Shown: positions 62,408 to 64,000 of the stretch, piece by piece
Layout: each line of letters begins with the position of its first letter
Numbering within the stretch: the first letter of the stretch is position 1
Assembly (NCBI RefSeq): GCF_000518865.1
Contig: NZ_JAEK01000007.1
Location: 124,001-188,000, forward strand
DNA length: 64,000 nt
Direction of reading: 5' to 3'
From: Bacillus sp. J37
GTDB lineage: Bacteria > Bacillota > Bacilli > Bacillales > Bacillaceae
The notes under the pieces: model-generated
The model's input: only the letters and a program-made list of their open reading frames with translations
Told to the model about the DNA's origin: nothing
The model's database searches: none
Made by a program: the position numbers and the translations under genes

Positions 62408-64000
62408 ATGAAAAACAAATTCCTCACCATTCTAGTGTTCTTAACATTTTTCACATATAGTTCAAATGTAAATGCTAGTAGTGAGTTAACTGAAAAACAA
62501 AATGTCATACTGCTATTTAATGAAAAAGTTGATGAAAGAATTATAATTGAAAATAGCGGGACTATTTTGCATACCTTTGACAATATACCTGCTGTATCTG
62601 CATCATTTCCAATTACAGAAGACCTTTCCGAACTAGAGCAAGATCACAAACTTAATATTATCGTACCTGAAAAAAAAATTGAGATTATGTCCCAAGTTAA
62701 TAATTGGGGATATGACTTACTAGAAGCAAATCGATTTAAAGAAAACAACCTTACCGGAAAAAACATCAACATTTCTGTTATAGATACTGGTATTGATTCA
62801 GAGCATGAAGATTTAAAGGTTGCTGGAGGTAAATCATTCGTTAGTTATACAAATCTCTATACTGACGACAACGGACACGGAAGTCATATTGCTGGTATTA
62901 TTGCTGCAAAAGATAATAATGTTGGTGTAACAGGAATAGCACCTAATGCTAATATTTATTCACTAAAAGCATTTAATCAAAAAGGTGAAGGAACTACGAT
63001 TGATCTCGCTGAGGCAGTTGATTATGCGATGGAAATAAATTCTGACGTAATTAATTTAAGTTTTGAATACAATACCTATGACCCTATCGTAGAAGCATTA
63101 TTAAACGAGGCATACAAACAAAATATCTTAATAGTTGGTGCTGCAGGTAATAGTGGCACTAATATTTCTTATCCGGCGGTACATTCTTCGGTAATAGCTG
63201 TTGGTGCGATTGACACTAACCTTAAAAAGGCAAGCTTCTCTTCAACTGGAAACACTCTGGAAATTGTTGCTCCTGGAGTAGATATCAATAGTACCTGGAA
63301 GAACAACAGGTATAATAATATGTCAGGAACTTCTATGGCAACAGCATTCGTTTCTGGTTATCTAGCAATTTTAAAAGAAGCAAATCCTAGTATGTCAGCT
63401 ATAGAACTTAGAGATTTGTTACATTCCCACACAATAGACCTTGGTAAACCTGGAAAGGATACTTCCTATGGTTACGGTCTTATAGAAAACTTTCTCCCTA
63501 TAGAGGATGTTGAAGAAGAAGAGAAAAATGATGTCCAAACTCCTAATAAGGAGGACAAGCAAGAAAGCTACTCTAATTATTTTAAAGTGATAAAGTCTTC
63601 ACCACCTATCTATATAAAAGATACTAATGGTCAATTAATTAAAGCAGGTACACTCCAAAAAGATACTGTATTTCCAAGAGTTCAGGATTACGGGAATTGG
63701 CATGAAATAAGACTCGGAAACCAATTTGCTTATATTCATAAAGACCATACAGAACCAATATCAAATAATTCCGGGAATACAATAACCAAAGGAAACTCTA
63801 AAGGATCTGAAAAATTCACAACATTAACAGCAACGACTGTATATGATAGTTCAAATGGACAGCTATCCAAAATTGGCATGATTGAAAAAGGTATGAAATA
63901 TACAATTGAAGAGGATTATGGTAACTGGGTAATTGTAAACTTTGCTGGTAGAAAAGGGTACGTTAATAAAAATAATATTAAAACCGAACAACAAACCAGT
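62408..64000 (+). CDS. Secreted subtilisin-like protease with SH3-like repeats (partial)
   Basis: An S8 serine protease cut off by the right edge after 531 codons. Signal peptide (to about 22), short propeptide, then the catalytic domain with Asp126 (SVIDTGID), His157 (NGHGSHIAG) and Ser309 (MSGTSMATA). After an acidic linker (about 375-395) come at least two SH3-like repeats with DYGNW motifs, like those of the divergent L,D-transpeptidase. ATG 62408 follows GAGGAGG. The layout resembles wall-associated proteases. The end is not visible, so the total number of repeats is unknown. Confidence 0.88.
   Translation, partial: MKNKFLTILVFLTFFTYSSNVNASSELTEKQNVILLFNEKVDERIIIENSGTILHTFDNIPAVSASFPITEDLSELEQDHKLNIIVPEKKIEIMSQVNNWGYDLLEANRFKENNLTGKNINISVIDTGIDSEHEDLKVAGGKSFVSYTNLYTDDNGHGSHIAGIIAAKDNNVGVTGIAPNANIYSLKAFNQKGEGTTIDLAEAVDYAMEINSDVINLSFEYNTYDPIVEALLNEAYKQNILIVGAAGNSGTNISYPAVHSSVIAVGAIDTNLKKASFSSTGNTLEIVAPGVDINSTWKNNRYNNMSGTSMATAFVSGYLAILKEANPSMSAIELRDLLHSHTIDLGKPGKDTSYGYGLIENFLPIEDVEEEEKNDVQTPNKEDKQESYSNYFKVIKSSPPIYIKDTNGQLIKAGTLQKDTVFPRVQDYGNWHEIRLGNQFAYIHKDHTEPISNNSGNTITKGNSKGSEKFTTLTATTVYDSSNGQLSKIGMIEKGMKYTIEEDYGNWVIVNFAGRKGYVNKNNIKTEQQTS

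Noticed and set aside
62353-62583. 76-codon minus-strand frame
   Set aside because: It is antisense to the subtilase signal and propeptide region.

Overview
This window is a stretch of a low-GC Gram-positive chromosome from the Bacillaceae (Bacillus sensu lato). The evidence is gene content and order: a B. subtilis-like block runs minJ-swrA-ctpB ... ftsX-ftsE-cccB-yvjA ... prfB-secA ... hpf-fliT-fliS-fliD-flaG-hag-csrA-fliW-yviE-flgL-flgK-flgN-flgM-yvyF-comFC-comFB-comFA-degV-degU-degS-yvyE-LCP-tagO ... mnaA. Strong Shine-Dalgarno sites, frequent TTG/GTG starts and sigma-D promoters fit. The species cannot be named from the sequence alone. No rRNA, tRNA, CRISPR array, transposase or prophage was seen.

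Left part (1-18.7 kb): accessory and housekeeping genes. A partial MerR-like gene runs off the left edge. Two tandem CNNM/CBS membrane proteins follow, each with a hairpin between its ribosome binding site and TTG start. Next come a purine riboswitch with ON-type architecture in front of a nucleoside or base deaminase, a chemotaxis receptor, a permuted NlpC/P60-like protein, a small-multidrug-export family protein, an RsbR-type STAS protein, an LtaS-type enzyme, an alkaline phosphatase behind PhoP boxes, a VOC protein, a TspO-like protein, an IDEAL protein, a universal stress protein with a SulP transporter, an XRE regulator and a candidate type I toxin-antitoxin locus. Five clusters of a GGGACAGG repeat lie only in this part.

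Middle (18.7-34.5 kb): cell division and envelope genes (minJ, swrA, ctpB, an M23 hydrolase beside ftsEX), cytochrome c551, yvjA, a 14-residue-repeat coiled-coil protein, prfB with its programmed +1 frameshift, secA, ribokinase and hpf.

Right-middle (34.6-54.6 kb): late flagellar, competence and two-component genes, nearly all on the minus strand. Sigma-D promoters precede flgM, hag and flaG-fliDST. The fliW-csrA-hag set has a CsrA-type GGA hairpin in the hag leader. A GT2 glycosyltransferase sits between hag and flaG. The comF operon is preceded by a small Myb/SANT-like gene, and comFC appears to start at ATT.

Right end (54.6-64 kb): wall polymer genes (LCP ligase, tagO, two GT4 glycosyltransferases, mnaA), then divergent genes for an L,D-transpeptidase and a subtilase that share the same SH3-like repeats. 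The subtilase is cut by the right edge.

How they work together: DegS-DegU, SwrA, FlgM/sigma-D and CsrA-FliW are regulators of motility, competence and exoproduct decisions. FtsEX with the M23 hydrolase, MinJ and CtpB serve division and wall turnover. TagO, MnaA and the LCP protein make and attach wall teichoic acid, and the LtaS-like enzyme and alkaline phosphatase link to envelope phosphate economy. Coordinates use the start codon best supported by a ribosome binding site, so many starts are internal to the longest open frame.
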